The notes beneath the pieces are model-generated. The model worked only from the letters and a program-made list of their open reading frames with translations. It searched no databases and was not told the origin of the DNA. From contig JAFVEY010000072.1 of the NCBI GenBank assembly GCA_017475765.1, forward strand, positions 1-55,669: a stretch of 55,669 bases of DNA. The letters run 5' to 3'. A program made the translations under genes and the position numbers. The stretch is from Clostridia bacterium. Its GTDB lineage: Bacteria; Bacillota; Clostridia; Oscillospirales; Acutalibacteraceae. Of the stretch, positions 48,939-55,669 are shown in pieces (position 1 is the first letter of the stretch; every line of letters starts with the position of its first letter).

Positions 48939-48967
48939 TTGAATTTGAATGAAATTTGATATATGAT
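48939..48967 (+). promoter_or_regulatory. ackA promoter
   Basis: TTGAAT (48939-48944), 17 bp, TATGAT (48962-48967), 60 bp before the ackA ATG. Confidence 0.6.
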
Positions 48968-49027
48968 TAATATAGTTTATTCGTTTTTGGCGAATGTATT
49001 CAGAATCAATAATCGGAGGAAAACAAA

Positions 49028-50224
49028 ATGAAAATTCTTGTTATCAACGCAGGCAGCTCATCAATGAAGTATCAGCTGATTGATATGACTGACGAAAGTA
49101 TTCTTGCAAAGGGCAATTGCGAGAGAATAGGTATTGACGGCCATTTCAAGCATACAACAGGCGATGGTAGAAGCTGTGAGTATGATGTTGCGATGTCCAA
49201 CCATACAGAGGCATTCATTCAGATAAAGAATGCGCTTGTTGATGAAAAGGTCGGAGTGATAAAAGAACTCAGCGAGGTTTCAGCAATCGGTCACAGAGTC
49301 GTGCAGGGCGGATCTATCTTCAAGGAGTCCAAAATTGTGGATGAGAAGGTCATTGAAGATATTGAAAGTCTGATTCCGCTTGCGCCGCTTCACAATGCCG
49401 CTCATGTTCAGGGTATCAGAGCTTGTATTGATGTTTTCGGCAAGGATGTTCCGGAAGTGGTTGTTTTCGACACAGCTTTCCATTCCACAATGCCGCAGAC
49501 AGCTTATATGTATGCCGTTCCCTATGAGTATTATGAAAAATATGCCGTTCGCCGCTATGGTTTCCACGGCACATCACACAGATATGTTTCACAGCGCTGC
49601 GCTGAGCTTCTCGGCAAGGATATCAAGGATCTCAAGATCATTACCTGCCACCTCGGCAACGGTTCATCTATTACAGCAATTGACGGCGGCAAGGTTGTTG
49701 ATACAAGCATGGGTCTTACTCCTCTGGACGGTATTATGATGGGTACAAGAACAGGCTGTCTGGATCCGTCTGTTGTCACCTTTATTGCAGAAAAAGAGGG
49801 TCTTTCACCTTCCGAAATGGATACGCTGCTGAACAAGAAATCGGGATTCCTCGGTATTTCGGGCGTTTCCAGCGATGACAGAGATGTTTCCGCAGCTGCA
49901 GAAGAGGGCAACGAAAGAGCAAAGCTGGCAATTGATATGCTGGAATATCAAATACTGAAATACATAGGTGCTTATGTCGCTGTTCTCGGCGGAGTGGATG
50001 CTATTGTATTTACGGCAGGCATAGGCGAGAATCAGTATACCCACCGTGAGAATGTATGCCATAAGCTCGGTTATCTCGGCGTTAAAATTGACGATGAAGT
50101 AAATGCGAAGGCTATTCGTGGCGTGGAAGGCAAGATCTCCACAGAGGACAGCAAAGTGGATGTATTTGTCATTCCGACAAACGAGGAAATCGTGATTGCA
50201 AGAGATACCAAAGCGCTGATCTGA
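49028..50224 (+). CDS. ackA: Acetate kinase
   Basis: Interconverts acetyl phosphate plus ADP and acetate plus ATP, the ATP-yielding step of acetate fermentation. The 398-residue protein starts MKILVINAGSSSMKYQLID and has GHRVVQGG, VFDTAFHSTMP, RYGFHGTSHRYV, CHLGNGSSITAIDGGKVVDTSMG and the GIGEN motif (FTAGIGENQ). Length and motifs are standard. GGAGG lies 8 nt before the ATG. No phosphotransacetylase gene is adjacent; its terminator follows at once. Confidence 0.98.
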   Translation: MKILVINAGSSSMKYQLIDMTDESILAKGNCERIGIDGHFKHTTGDGRSCEYDVAMSNHTEAFIQIKNALVDEKVGVIKELSEVSAIGHRVVQGGSIFKESKIVDEKVIEDIESLIPLAPLHNAAHVQGIRACIDVFGKDVPEVVVFDTAFHSTMPQTAYMYAVPYEYYEKYAVRRYGFHGTSHRYVSQRCAELLGKDIKDLKIITCHLGNGSSITAIDGGKVVDTSMGLTPLDGIMMGTRTGCLDPSVVTFIAEKEGLSPSEMDTLLNKKSGFLGISGVSSDDRDVSAAAEEGNERAKLAIDMLEYQILKYIGAYVAVLGGVDAIVFTAGIGENQYTHRENVCHKLGYLGVKIDDEVNAKAIRGVEGKISTEDSKVDVFVIPTNEEIVIARDTKALI

Positions 50225-50257
50225 TCTGTACATTCATGTAATAACAAAATATCCATT

Positions 50258-50288
50258 CGGAGGCAGGCAATTTCTGTCTCCGTTTTTT
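50258..50288 (+). terminator. Intrinsic terminator after ackA
   Basis: CGGAGGCAG (50258-50266) pairs with CTGTCTCCG (50274-50282) with one G-U pair, followed by TTTTTT. Confidence 0.88.
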
Positions 50289-50349
50289 GATTGAAAATAA
50301 AGGGCAATATGTGTATAATAGGATTAATGTATCATTTCGGAGGATAATC

Positions 50350-51939
50350 ATGGGCATTTATTTCAATCCTGACAGTCAGGCATTTCAGAGAAGGCTTAGA
50401 AACAGAATATTTGTGGACAAAAGTGAGCTGATAAAATTTACGAACGACAGACTGATGTCGGATGACGGCTATATTTGTGTCAGCCGCCCCAGACGCTTCG
50501 GAAAATCGACCATTCTTGATATGCTTGCCGCTTATTACAGCAGAGAGGCGGACGCAAAGAAAATATTTGCTGAGCTGAAAGTGTCGCAGACAGACAGCTT
50601 TGAAGAAAATCTGAATCAATACAACGTCATATATTTTGATATGCAGCGGTTTCTCAATGCTGCCGAAAACGATATATATGCAATGATAAAGCTCATATCG
50701 CAAAGTATTATAGGGGAAATACAGGAATATAACAAGTCCTGCCATATTGAGGAAACAAGGCTTTCCGCCTTTCTTGAAAAATATTATTATACAGAAAAAA
50801 CTCCTTTTGTCTTTCTGATAGACGAATGGGACTGTGTATTCAGAATTATTCAGGCAGATGAAGAACAGAAAAAAACATATCTGAATTTTCTTCGTGATCT
50901 GCTTAAGGGTCAGACTTATGTTGCGCTTGCCTATATGACAGGAATTCTGCCGATCAAACAATACGGTCAGCATTCTATCCTCAATATGTTTTATGAATAT
51001 TCCATGATTCATTCCTTTGCAATGTCCTCTTATGTGGGATTTACATCGGATGAAGTAAGGGATTTATGCAACAAGTATGAGGTCGATTTTGATGAAATGA
51101 AGGATTGGTATGACGGTTATCGGCTGGACGGAGTTGAGCTGTATTGTCCGAAGTCAGTCATCTGTGCTTTGGAAAATAAAAAATTTATCAATTATTGGGC
51201 AAGAACAGAATATTACGCAGCCCTTGAAAAATATATCACCATGAATATAAAAGGGCTGAAGGATATTGTGATCAGCCTTCTTGCCGGAAATAAAGAATCT
51301 GTCAATACCGACAAATTTTCAAATGATATGTTTGATATCAAAAGCAGGGATGATGTGCTTACTTTGTTGATACATCTGGGTTATCTGGGATATCTGGAAG
51401 AAAATTCGGAGGTGTTTATTCCGAACCGGGAAATAGCAAAGGAATTTATTTCAAGTATTGAAGACAATGAGGATTTCTCTGAAACAAATGAGGCAATTAT
51501 TGCTTCCAAAAGGCTTCTCGAAAATACACTCAAAAAGCAGGAAATGAAAGTTGCTCATCAGATATGCGAGGTACACAGAAAAAATATCTCATCATTGCAT
51601 TATAACAATGAACAATCACTAAGGACGGTTATACTTCTTGCTTATTACTATGCAAGAGATTATTACCATATTGTGCAGGAAATACCTGCCGGTGACGGAT
51701 TTGCTGATATTATGCTGATACCAAAATTTAATGCAGACCCTGAGAAATACACTCCTATGATTATAGAGCTGAAATGGGACGATGATCCGGATTCGGCAAT
51801 CAATCAGATAAAATCAAAAAAATATTTTTCTCCCCTTGAAGATTACAATAAGGTTCTTTTGGTAGGTATCACTTATGACAAAAAGACAAAAGAGCATAAC
51901 TGTAAAATTGAGGAATATAAGCTGACTTTTGCGGAATAA
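50350..51939 (+). CDS. AAA-ATPase-like protein with C-terminal PD-(D/E)XK nuclease domain
   Basis: A 529-residue protein of the AAA-ATPase_like plus DUF1703-type family that is expanded in gut Bacteroidetes and Clostridia. The N-terminal ATPase part begins YFNPDSQAFQRRLRNRIFVDKSELI, has an atypical Walker A RPRRFGKS (46-53) and a Walker B-like FLIDEWD (D158, E159). The C-terminal domain has a PD-(D/E)XK core: D453 in GFADIML and E473-L-K475 in IIELKW. GGAGG is 7 nt before ATG 50350. The family function is unknown; a role in DNA or mobile-element defence has been suggested only from its nuclease fold. It separates ackA from tmcAL and has its own upstream terminator. Confidence 0.88.
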   Translation: MGIYFNPDSQAFQRRLRNRIFVDKSELIKFTNDRLMSDDGYICVSRPRRFGKSTILDMLAAYYSREADAKKIFAELKVSQTDSFEENLNQYNVIYFDMQRFLNAAENDIYAMIKLISQSIIGEIQEYNKSCHIEETRLSAFLEKYYYTEKTPFVFLIDEWDCVFRIIQADEEQKKTYLNFLRDLLKGQTYVALAYMTGILPIKQYGQHSILNMFYEYSMIHSFAMSSYVGFTSDEVRDLCNKYEVDFDEMKDWYDGYRLDGVELYCPKSVICALENKKFINYWARTEYYAALEKYITMNIKGLKDIVISLLAGNKESVNTDKFSNDMFDIKSRDDVLTLLIHLGYLGYLEENSEVFIPNREIAKEFISSIEDNEDFSETNEAIIASKRLLENTLKKQEMKVAHQICEVHRKNISSLHYNNEQSLRTVILLAYYYARDYYHIVQEIPAGDGFADIMLIPKFNADPEKYTPMIIELKWDDDPDSAINQIKSKKYFSPLEDYNKVLLVGITYDKKTKEHNCKIEEYKLTFAE

Positions 51940-51989
51940 ATCGGTACATGAAGAAGTCAACGATTAATATTGAAATGGCGGAGATGAAA

Positions 51990-53183
51990 ATGAAAATTTC
52001 TTCTGTGATATGCGAATATAACCCCTTTCATAACGGTCATGAATATATGCTCAGAAAAATGCGTGAGGGCGGCGCAACGCATATCATAGCCTGTATGAGC
52101 GGAAATTTTACCCAGCGTGGAATTCCGGCGGTTTACGACAAATTCACAAGAGCAAAGGCGGCTTTGCTTTGCGGAGCAGATCTTGTGACGGAGCTGCCTG
52201 TCAGCTTTGCCTGTGCGGGAGCGGAACACTTTGCTTTCGGCGGAGTTTCCGTATTGAATTCTTTGGGATGCGTTGACGAGCTATGCTTCGGCAGCGAAAG
52301 CGGCAATATCGGACTGCTGAAAAAAACGGCGGAATATATAACGGACGATTGTGTTTGTGAATCTTTGAAAAAATATCTTGCTCAGGGGATGACCTTTGCG
52401 GCGGCAAGACAAAATGCGGCTGCAGAGCTGTATGGAGAAGAATGTGCCACTATGCTTACATCGCCTAACGATATTCTGGGAATTGAATATATCAAAGCAT
52501 TGAATCAGCTCAAAAGCAGAATGGTTCCCAAAACTATACAGCGGCAGGGTGCTGCTCACGACAGCGAAAAGGCTGACGGCAATACGGCAAGTGCCATGTA
52601 TATCCGCAGACTTATCCAATGCGGAGACGATTTATTTGCTCAGCTGATGCCTGGACGTGCATTTGATGTTTTTATGTCGTCAAAGAATCAGCCGCCGGAA
52701 TGCGGACGGCATACAAAACTGGAAGGTTTCATGCTTTATCGGCTGAGAACCATGACACAGCGGCAGATCGCACAGCTTCCCGAAGTCAGCGAAGGACTTG
52801 AAAACCGTATCTTTCAAGCTATCCGGACGGCTTGCAGTATCGAAGAAGTCATTAACAGGACAAAAACAAAGCGTTACACTTATGCCCGTATAAGACGTAT
52901 TCTGAATTATGCTCTGCTGGGGATAACAAAACAAGATTACAGTATGCCTGTGCAGTATATCAGGATTCTGGGCTTTAATGAGAGGGGCAGGGAAATATTA
53001 AAATCAGCAAAAAAGACATCGTCTTTGCCGATCATTATGAGATATGCGGATATCCGGCAACCGGGTACTGATGCCGTGCGGATGTTTGATCTTGAAAGCC
53101 GTGCTGATGATATTTATTCCATGAGCGGTGAAAAAATATTTCCGTGCGGAACAAATATGACGGCAAAACCGGTGATCTTATAA
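51990..53183 (+). CDS. tmcAL: tRNA(Met) cytidine acetate ligase
   Basis: A 397-residue nucleotidyltransferase-like enzyme that activates acetate with ATP to acetyl-AMP and forms N4-acetylcytidine at the wobble position of elongator tRNA-Met. The HIGH-like motif is in CEYNPFHNGHEYML; MSGNFTQRGIPAVYDKFTRAKAAL and ELPVSFACAGAEHFAFGGV are family hallmarks. ATG 51990 is chosen because GGAG at 51980-51983 is 6 nt upstream, and homologues start at KISSV. Acetate from the nearby acetate kinase reaction is its substrate. Confidence 0.93.
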   Translation: MKISSVICEYNPFHNGHEYMLRKMREGGATHIIACMSGNFTQRGIPAVYDKFTRAKAALLCGADLVTELPVSFACAGAEHFAFGGVSVLNSLGCVDELCFGSESGNIGLLKKTAEYITDDCVCESLKKYLAQGMTFAAARQNAAAELYGEECATMLTSPNDILGIEYIKALNQLKSRMVPKTIQRQGAAHDSEKADGNTASAMYIRRLIQCGDDLFAQLMPGRAFDVFMSSKNQPPECGRHTKLEGFMLYRLRTMTQRQIAQLPEVSEGLENRIFQAIRTACSIEEVINRTKTKRYTYARIRRILNYALLGITKQDYSMPVQYIRILGFNERGREILKSAKKTSSLPIIMRYADIRQPGTDAVRMFDLESRADDIYSMSGEKIFPCGTNMTAKPVIL

Positions 53184-53223
53184 AAAATGCCTGAAAAATA
53201 TGGCATTTGTCAAACAGATATGC

Positions 53224-53229
53224 TATAAT
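53224..53229 (+). promoter_or_regulatory. Extended -10 element before gpsA
   Basis: TATAAT at 53224-53229 is preceded by TGC (TGCTATAAT), about 45 bp upstream of the gpsA ATG. No clear -35. A small 7-bp hairpin (AAATGCC/GGCATTT, about 53187-53208) lies just upstream after the tmcAL stop. Confidence 0.45.
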
Positions 53230-53274
53230 AAAACCAAATATGCTGTATATGACACTATAAAGCGGAGGACATGA

Positions 53275-54237
53275 ATGATGAATATTACACTTTTGGGCTG
53301 CGGAAGATGGGGTTCCTTTATCGGCTGGTATCTTGATAAGATCGGACATGATGTAACGATCTGGGGACTCACGGACGCACCTCAGTTTCAGGAAATCAAA
53401 AATACAAGAAAAAACAATATGCTTACCTTCAGGGATTCGATCAAGGTTACCGATAATCTTGAAGAGGCTGTCGGTTCGGCAGAGGTAATGATTATATCCA
53501 TAAGCTCACAGGCACTGCGTTCATTTATCCAGACGCTTATCAAGTATGATCTGAGAGGTAAGAAGATCGTGCTTTGTATGAAGGGAATAGAGGTTAATAC
53601 AGGCTGCCGTCTTACGCAGATCGTTGAGGAATATGTAACAGAAGAAACGCCTGTTTCAATATGGGTCGGTCCGGGTCATCCGCAGGATTTCAGTCAGGGT
53701 ATTCCGAACTGTATGGTGATAGATTCAAGGCATAAAGATGTGAAGCAGTTTCTTATCAGACAGTTTTCAAGCGATCTTATCCGCTTTTATGTCGGTCAGG
53801 ATCTGATCGGAAGCGAAATAGGCGCTGCTGCCAAAAATACGATAGGAATTGCAGCAGGTATGCTGGACGGTCTTAACAGATCTTCTCTTAAGGGAGCACT
53901 GATGTCAAGAGGCACGAGAGAGATTGCCCGTCTGATCTCTGCGATGGGAGGCAACGAGCTTTCGGCTTACGGTCTTTGTCATCTGGGCGATTATGAGGCT
54001 ACATTGTTTTCCAAATACAGCCATAACCGCAGATTCGGGGAAAGTCTTGTTCGAGGAGAGGAATTTTCGCTTCTTGCGGAAGGAGTCGATACGACAAAGG
54101 CGCTGATCCTTCTTGGTGAAAAATATCATGTTGATCTTCCGATTTGCAAAGCTGTCGGTCAGGTGATAGCAGGAAAAAGCACAGCGGAAGAAATGCTTTC
54201 CCAGCTTTTCCTTCGCAGCATAAAGGTTGAGTTTTGA
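53275..54237 (+). CDS. gpsA: NAD(P)H-dependent glycerol-3-phosphate dehydrogenase, divergent
   Basis: Reduces dihydroxyacetone phosphate to sn-glycerol 3-phosphate for phospholipid synthesis. The 320-residue protein has an N-terminal Rossmann fold with GCGRWGSFIG and the C-terminal helical domain with the catalytic Lys in GAAAKNTIGIAAGMLDGL. It has AYGLCHLGDYEATLFSKYSHNRRFGESL in the substrate-binding helices. Two motifs differ from the standard enzyme: GxGxWGTALA is altered, and GPSFAxEV is replaced by GPGHPQDFSQG. ATG 53275 (or the adjacent ATG 53278) follows GGAGG. GpsA is the best fit; a related dehydrogenase is possible. Confidence 0.82.
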   Translation: MMNITLLGCGRWGSFIGWYLDKIGHDVTIWGLTDAPQFQEIKNTRKNNMLTFRDSIKVTDNLEEAVGSAEVMIISISSQALRSFIQTLIKYDLRGKKIVLCMKGIEVNTGCRLTQIVEEYVTEETPVSIWVGPGHPQDFSQGIPNCMVIDSRHKDVKQFLIRQFSSDLIRFYVGQDLIGSEIGAAAKNTIGIAAGMLDGLNRSSLKGALMSRGTREIARLISAMGGNELSAYGLCHLGDYEATLFSKYSHNRRFGESLVRGEEFSLLAEGVDTTKALILLGEKYHVDLPICKAVGQVIAGKSTAEEMLSQLFLRSIKVEF

Positions 54238-54252
54238 TTCTATTTGTAAAAT

Positions 54253-54296
54253 AAAGCGGAGCAGACAATTTTAAAATTGGCCTGCTCCGCTTTTTG
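54253..54296. terminator. Bidirectional terminator between gpsA and the second PAP2 gene
   Basis: AAAGCGGAGCAG (54253-54264) pairs perfectly with CTGCTCCGCTTT (54282-54293), with an inner CAATTTT/AAAATTG pairing. A T run follows on both strands. Confidence 0.92.
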
Positions 54297-54312
54297 ATTT
54301 TTACTATCCGTA

Positions 54313-54861
54313 TTATTTGTCTTTTTCATCAGGCTTCTTTGGCTTTTGTTCAAATATCATTTCTTCAAACTTTGCTGCCGCAAAAGCCATTGCCGTACCG
54401 AGTACAGCACCGAAAAAAACATCGGTGGGGAAGTGTATATAAAGATAGAGTCTTGAAAAAGCAATTAAAAATGCCGCAGCATACATTGCCAAACCGAGCT
54501 TTTTGTTGTATATAAAGCAAACCGTTGCTGCACCAAAAGCAAAGAAGGTGTGTCCTGACGGGAAAGATGGGTCTATTTCGGGACTGACGATCAGTTGAAT
54601 CGTCTGATTCATTTCATACGGACGTATCCGGTTGACAATAGGCTTGATGATAAGGTTACAGGCAATGAGATTCACAGCAAGATCACAAGCCAGCAGCCTT
54701 CCCAGACGCCTGTGCCTTTTGATAAGAAGCGCAGCAATACAGATGATGATCCATAATGCGCCCGCCGCTCCGAGAAGTGATATCAAAGGCATGGCCTTAT
54801 CCAGAAAATGATTTCTGATATGGTTTTGTATATAATTAAGTATCATAAATTCCCAATCCAC
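54313..54861 (-). CDS. PAP2-family membrane phosphatase (second copy)
   Basis: A 182-residue membrane phosphatase with motifs KPIVNRIRP, PSGHTFF and SRLYLYIHFPTDV, and a charged C-terminal tail (EQKPKKPDEKDK). About five hydrophobic segments are seen. GTG 54861 is chosen because AGGAG is 10 nt upstream; the ATG at 54888 places that site inside the frame. A minus-strand TGCTATAAT (54897-54905) is a likely extended -10. The protein differs clearly from the PAP2 protein at 48333, so it is not a recent duplicate. Undecaprenyl-pyrophosphate recycling is one possible role. Confidence 0.88.
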   Translation of the reverse strand: MDWEFMILNYIQNHIRNHFLDKAMPLISLLGAAGALWIIICIAALLIKRHRRLGRLLACDLAVNLIACNLIIKPIVNRIRPYEMNQTIQLIVSPEIDPSFPSGHTFFAFGAATVCFIYNKKLGLAMYAAAFLIAFSRLYLYIHFPTDVFFGAVLGTAMAFAAAKFEEMIFEQKPKKPDEKDK

Positions 54862-55027
54862 AAATAAGCCACTCCTGACATTGTACATTGCTTTCTATTA
54901 TAGCATACTTTCTGTAAAAATATGACTTTTTTTATAAAATTGACATTGTATACGGGAAATTTGTATCTTTGAAAATAAAATTGTTCAGTTTTAAGGAAAA
55001 ATCAAGCAAAATTATTTAAAAATGGTG

Positions 55028-55056
55028 TTGATTTTTTGATTTGAATATAGTATAAT
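55028..55056 (+). promoter_or_regulatory. Promoter of the SRP RNA gene
   Basis: TTGATT (55028-55033), 17 bp, TATAAT (55051-55056). Transcription should begin near 55063. Confidence 0.8.
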
Positions 55057-55086
55057 GTATTTGTTGCTTATGTGTATTACAGTTTA

Positions 55087-55266
55087 CAAGACAGATCCAT
55101 ACTTTTGGAGATGCGCACGGACAGGCGCTGTACGACGGAGCGCCGTGAACCATGTCAGGCGGGGAACCGAGCAGCATTAAGCGTGTATCTCCGTGCGATA
55201 CAGTCAGTCTGTTCGTGCGTGTCTCCAAACGTATGAGCCGCAATGCGGCTTCTGTCTTGTTTTTTT
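55087..55266 (+). ncRNA. ffs: Signal recognition particle RNA
   Basis: The conserved SRP domain IV is present: TCAGGCGGGGAACCGAGCAGCA (in part, from 55156), with a GGAA tetraloop at 55163-55166 and the asymmetric-loop A-rich GAGCAGC strand that binds Ffh. The flanking arms pair over a long distance: GGAGATGCGCACGGACAG with CTGTTCGTGCGTGTCTCC, then CATAC with GTATG, and CAAGACAGA (55087-55095) with TCTGTCTTG (55251-55259). A side hairpin GCCGCAATGCGGC is at 55236-55248. The RNA ends in a T tract. The position directly upstream of dnaX is typical of Firmicutes. At about 180-200 nt it is longer than E. coli 4.5S RNA; no clear Alu-domain motif was recognised. Confidence 0.9.
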
Positions 55267-55293
55267 AGCGGATTATGCGGATAGGAGGGCAGT

Positions 55294-55669
55294 ATGTACC
55301 GGGTTTTGTACCGTAAATATCGTCCACGGTTTTTTGCTGATGTGATCGGTCAGCCGCAGGTGACGAATACTCTTAAAAACGAGCTCAGGTCGGATCGTAT
55401 CGCTCACGCATATCTGTTTACCGGGTCAAGAGGAACAGGAAAAACAACCTGCTCGAAAATACTCGCCAAGGCTGTCAACTGCCTGAGCCCCAGGGACGGT
55501 GATCCGTGCGGTGAATGTGAGATCTGCCGTGGGATAGATAACGGCAGCATAATGGATGTTGTCGAAATAGATGCCGCAAGCAATAACGGTGTTGACGATA
55601 TAAGAACGCTTCGTGAAGAAGCGGCATTTACGCCTGCTAATACAAAATACAGGGTATATATTATTGATG
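55294..55669 (+). CDS. dnaX: DNA polymerase III subunit gamma/tau, N-terminal fragment
   Basis: Clamp-loader ATPase, cut by the right edge after 125 codons. It begins MYRVLYRKYRPRFFADVIGQ, with Walker A GSRGTGKTT and the zinc-binding module C-x8-C-x2-C-x2-C (NCLSPRDGDPCGECEIC), followed by EIDAASNNGVDDIR. GGAGG at 55284-55288 gives 5 nt spacing to ATG 55294. It follows the SRP RNA gene as in many Firmicutes. Confidence 0.97.
   Translation, partial: MYRVLYRKYRPRFFADVIGQPQVTNTLKNELRSDRIAHAYLFTGSRGTGKTTCSKILAKAVNCLSPRDGDPCGECEICRGIDNGSIMDVVEIDAASNNGVDDIRTLREEAAFTPANTKYRVYIID

Noticed and set aside
55016-55243. Minus-strand 75-codon frame
   Set aside because: Falls opposite the SRP RNA gene, whose conserved RNA structure explains the sequence.

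Overview
The window looks like a chromosomal segment from a low-to-mid GC, Gram-positive, anaerobic gut or rumen Clostridium-class bacterium, most likely a Ruminococcus or close Oscillospiraceae relative. The case rests on gene content: AdhE and acetate kinase for mixed ethanol/acetate fermentation, B12-dependent MetH with a separate activation protein, LL-diaminopimelate aminotransferase (DapL), sporulation genes yqfC, yqfD and ylbJ, a glnA plus ANTAR regulator pair, a lipoprotein with a CBM26-like starch-binding domain, and strong AGGAGG-type ribosome binding sites with sigma-A promoters. The genus is an inference; no 16S rRNA gene lies in the window. No prophage, insertion sequence, CRISPR array or tRNA gene was seen.

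Layout. 1-422 is the tail of a repeat-bearing surface protein. 602-5234 holds a split methionine synthase (activation protein plus MetH core) and two membrane proteins (SpoIIM-like and DUF624-like). 5235-9356 is a fermentation locus: a promoter with a near-consensus Rex operator, adhE, and a decayed tandem copy of the AdhE alcohol dehydrogenase half. 9451-14897 holds a PflX-like radical SAM gene, yqfC/yqfD facing ylbJ, and asnB. On the minus strand, 14992-21285 is a co-directional run (unknown protein, ligA, a CLC-F-like anion transporter, a tandem-TIR/TPR protein), followed by an AEC carrier and nspC (21405-23541). queA, a DtxR-family regulator and an EamA transporter occupy 23714-26320.

26597-30832 contains a CBM26-like lipoprotein, an ArsR-family regulator, a GC-rich element predicted to fold into a multibranched structure, and a metal-efflux operon (separate metal-binding protein plus P1B ATPase) with two matching operator-like inverted repeats. 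30988-33608 is an ABC-2 exporter. 33887-42715 is a nitrogen/pyrimidine/lysine block: glnA, ANTAR regulator, carA, a carB-dapF gene fusion and pyrG, followed by dapL. 44292-54861 holds a cell-surface subtilase, two PAP2 phosphatases, ackA, an AAA/PD-(D/E)XK protein, tmcAL and gpsA. The window closes with the SRP RNA gene and the start of dnaX.

How the genes fit together: glutamine synthetase supplies glutamine to three neighbours that consume it (asnB, carA, pyrG). dapL and the dapF module catalyse consecutive steps to meso-diaminopimelate. adhE and ackA are the ethanol and acetate branches of acetyl-CoA disposal. The most unusual items are the carB-dapF fusion, the metal-ligand-less AdhE paralogue, the folded 126-bp element with a probable miniature copy, the double operator around an internal terminator in the metal operon, and the tandem-TIR protein.
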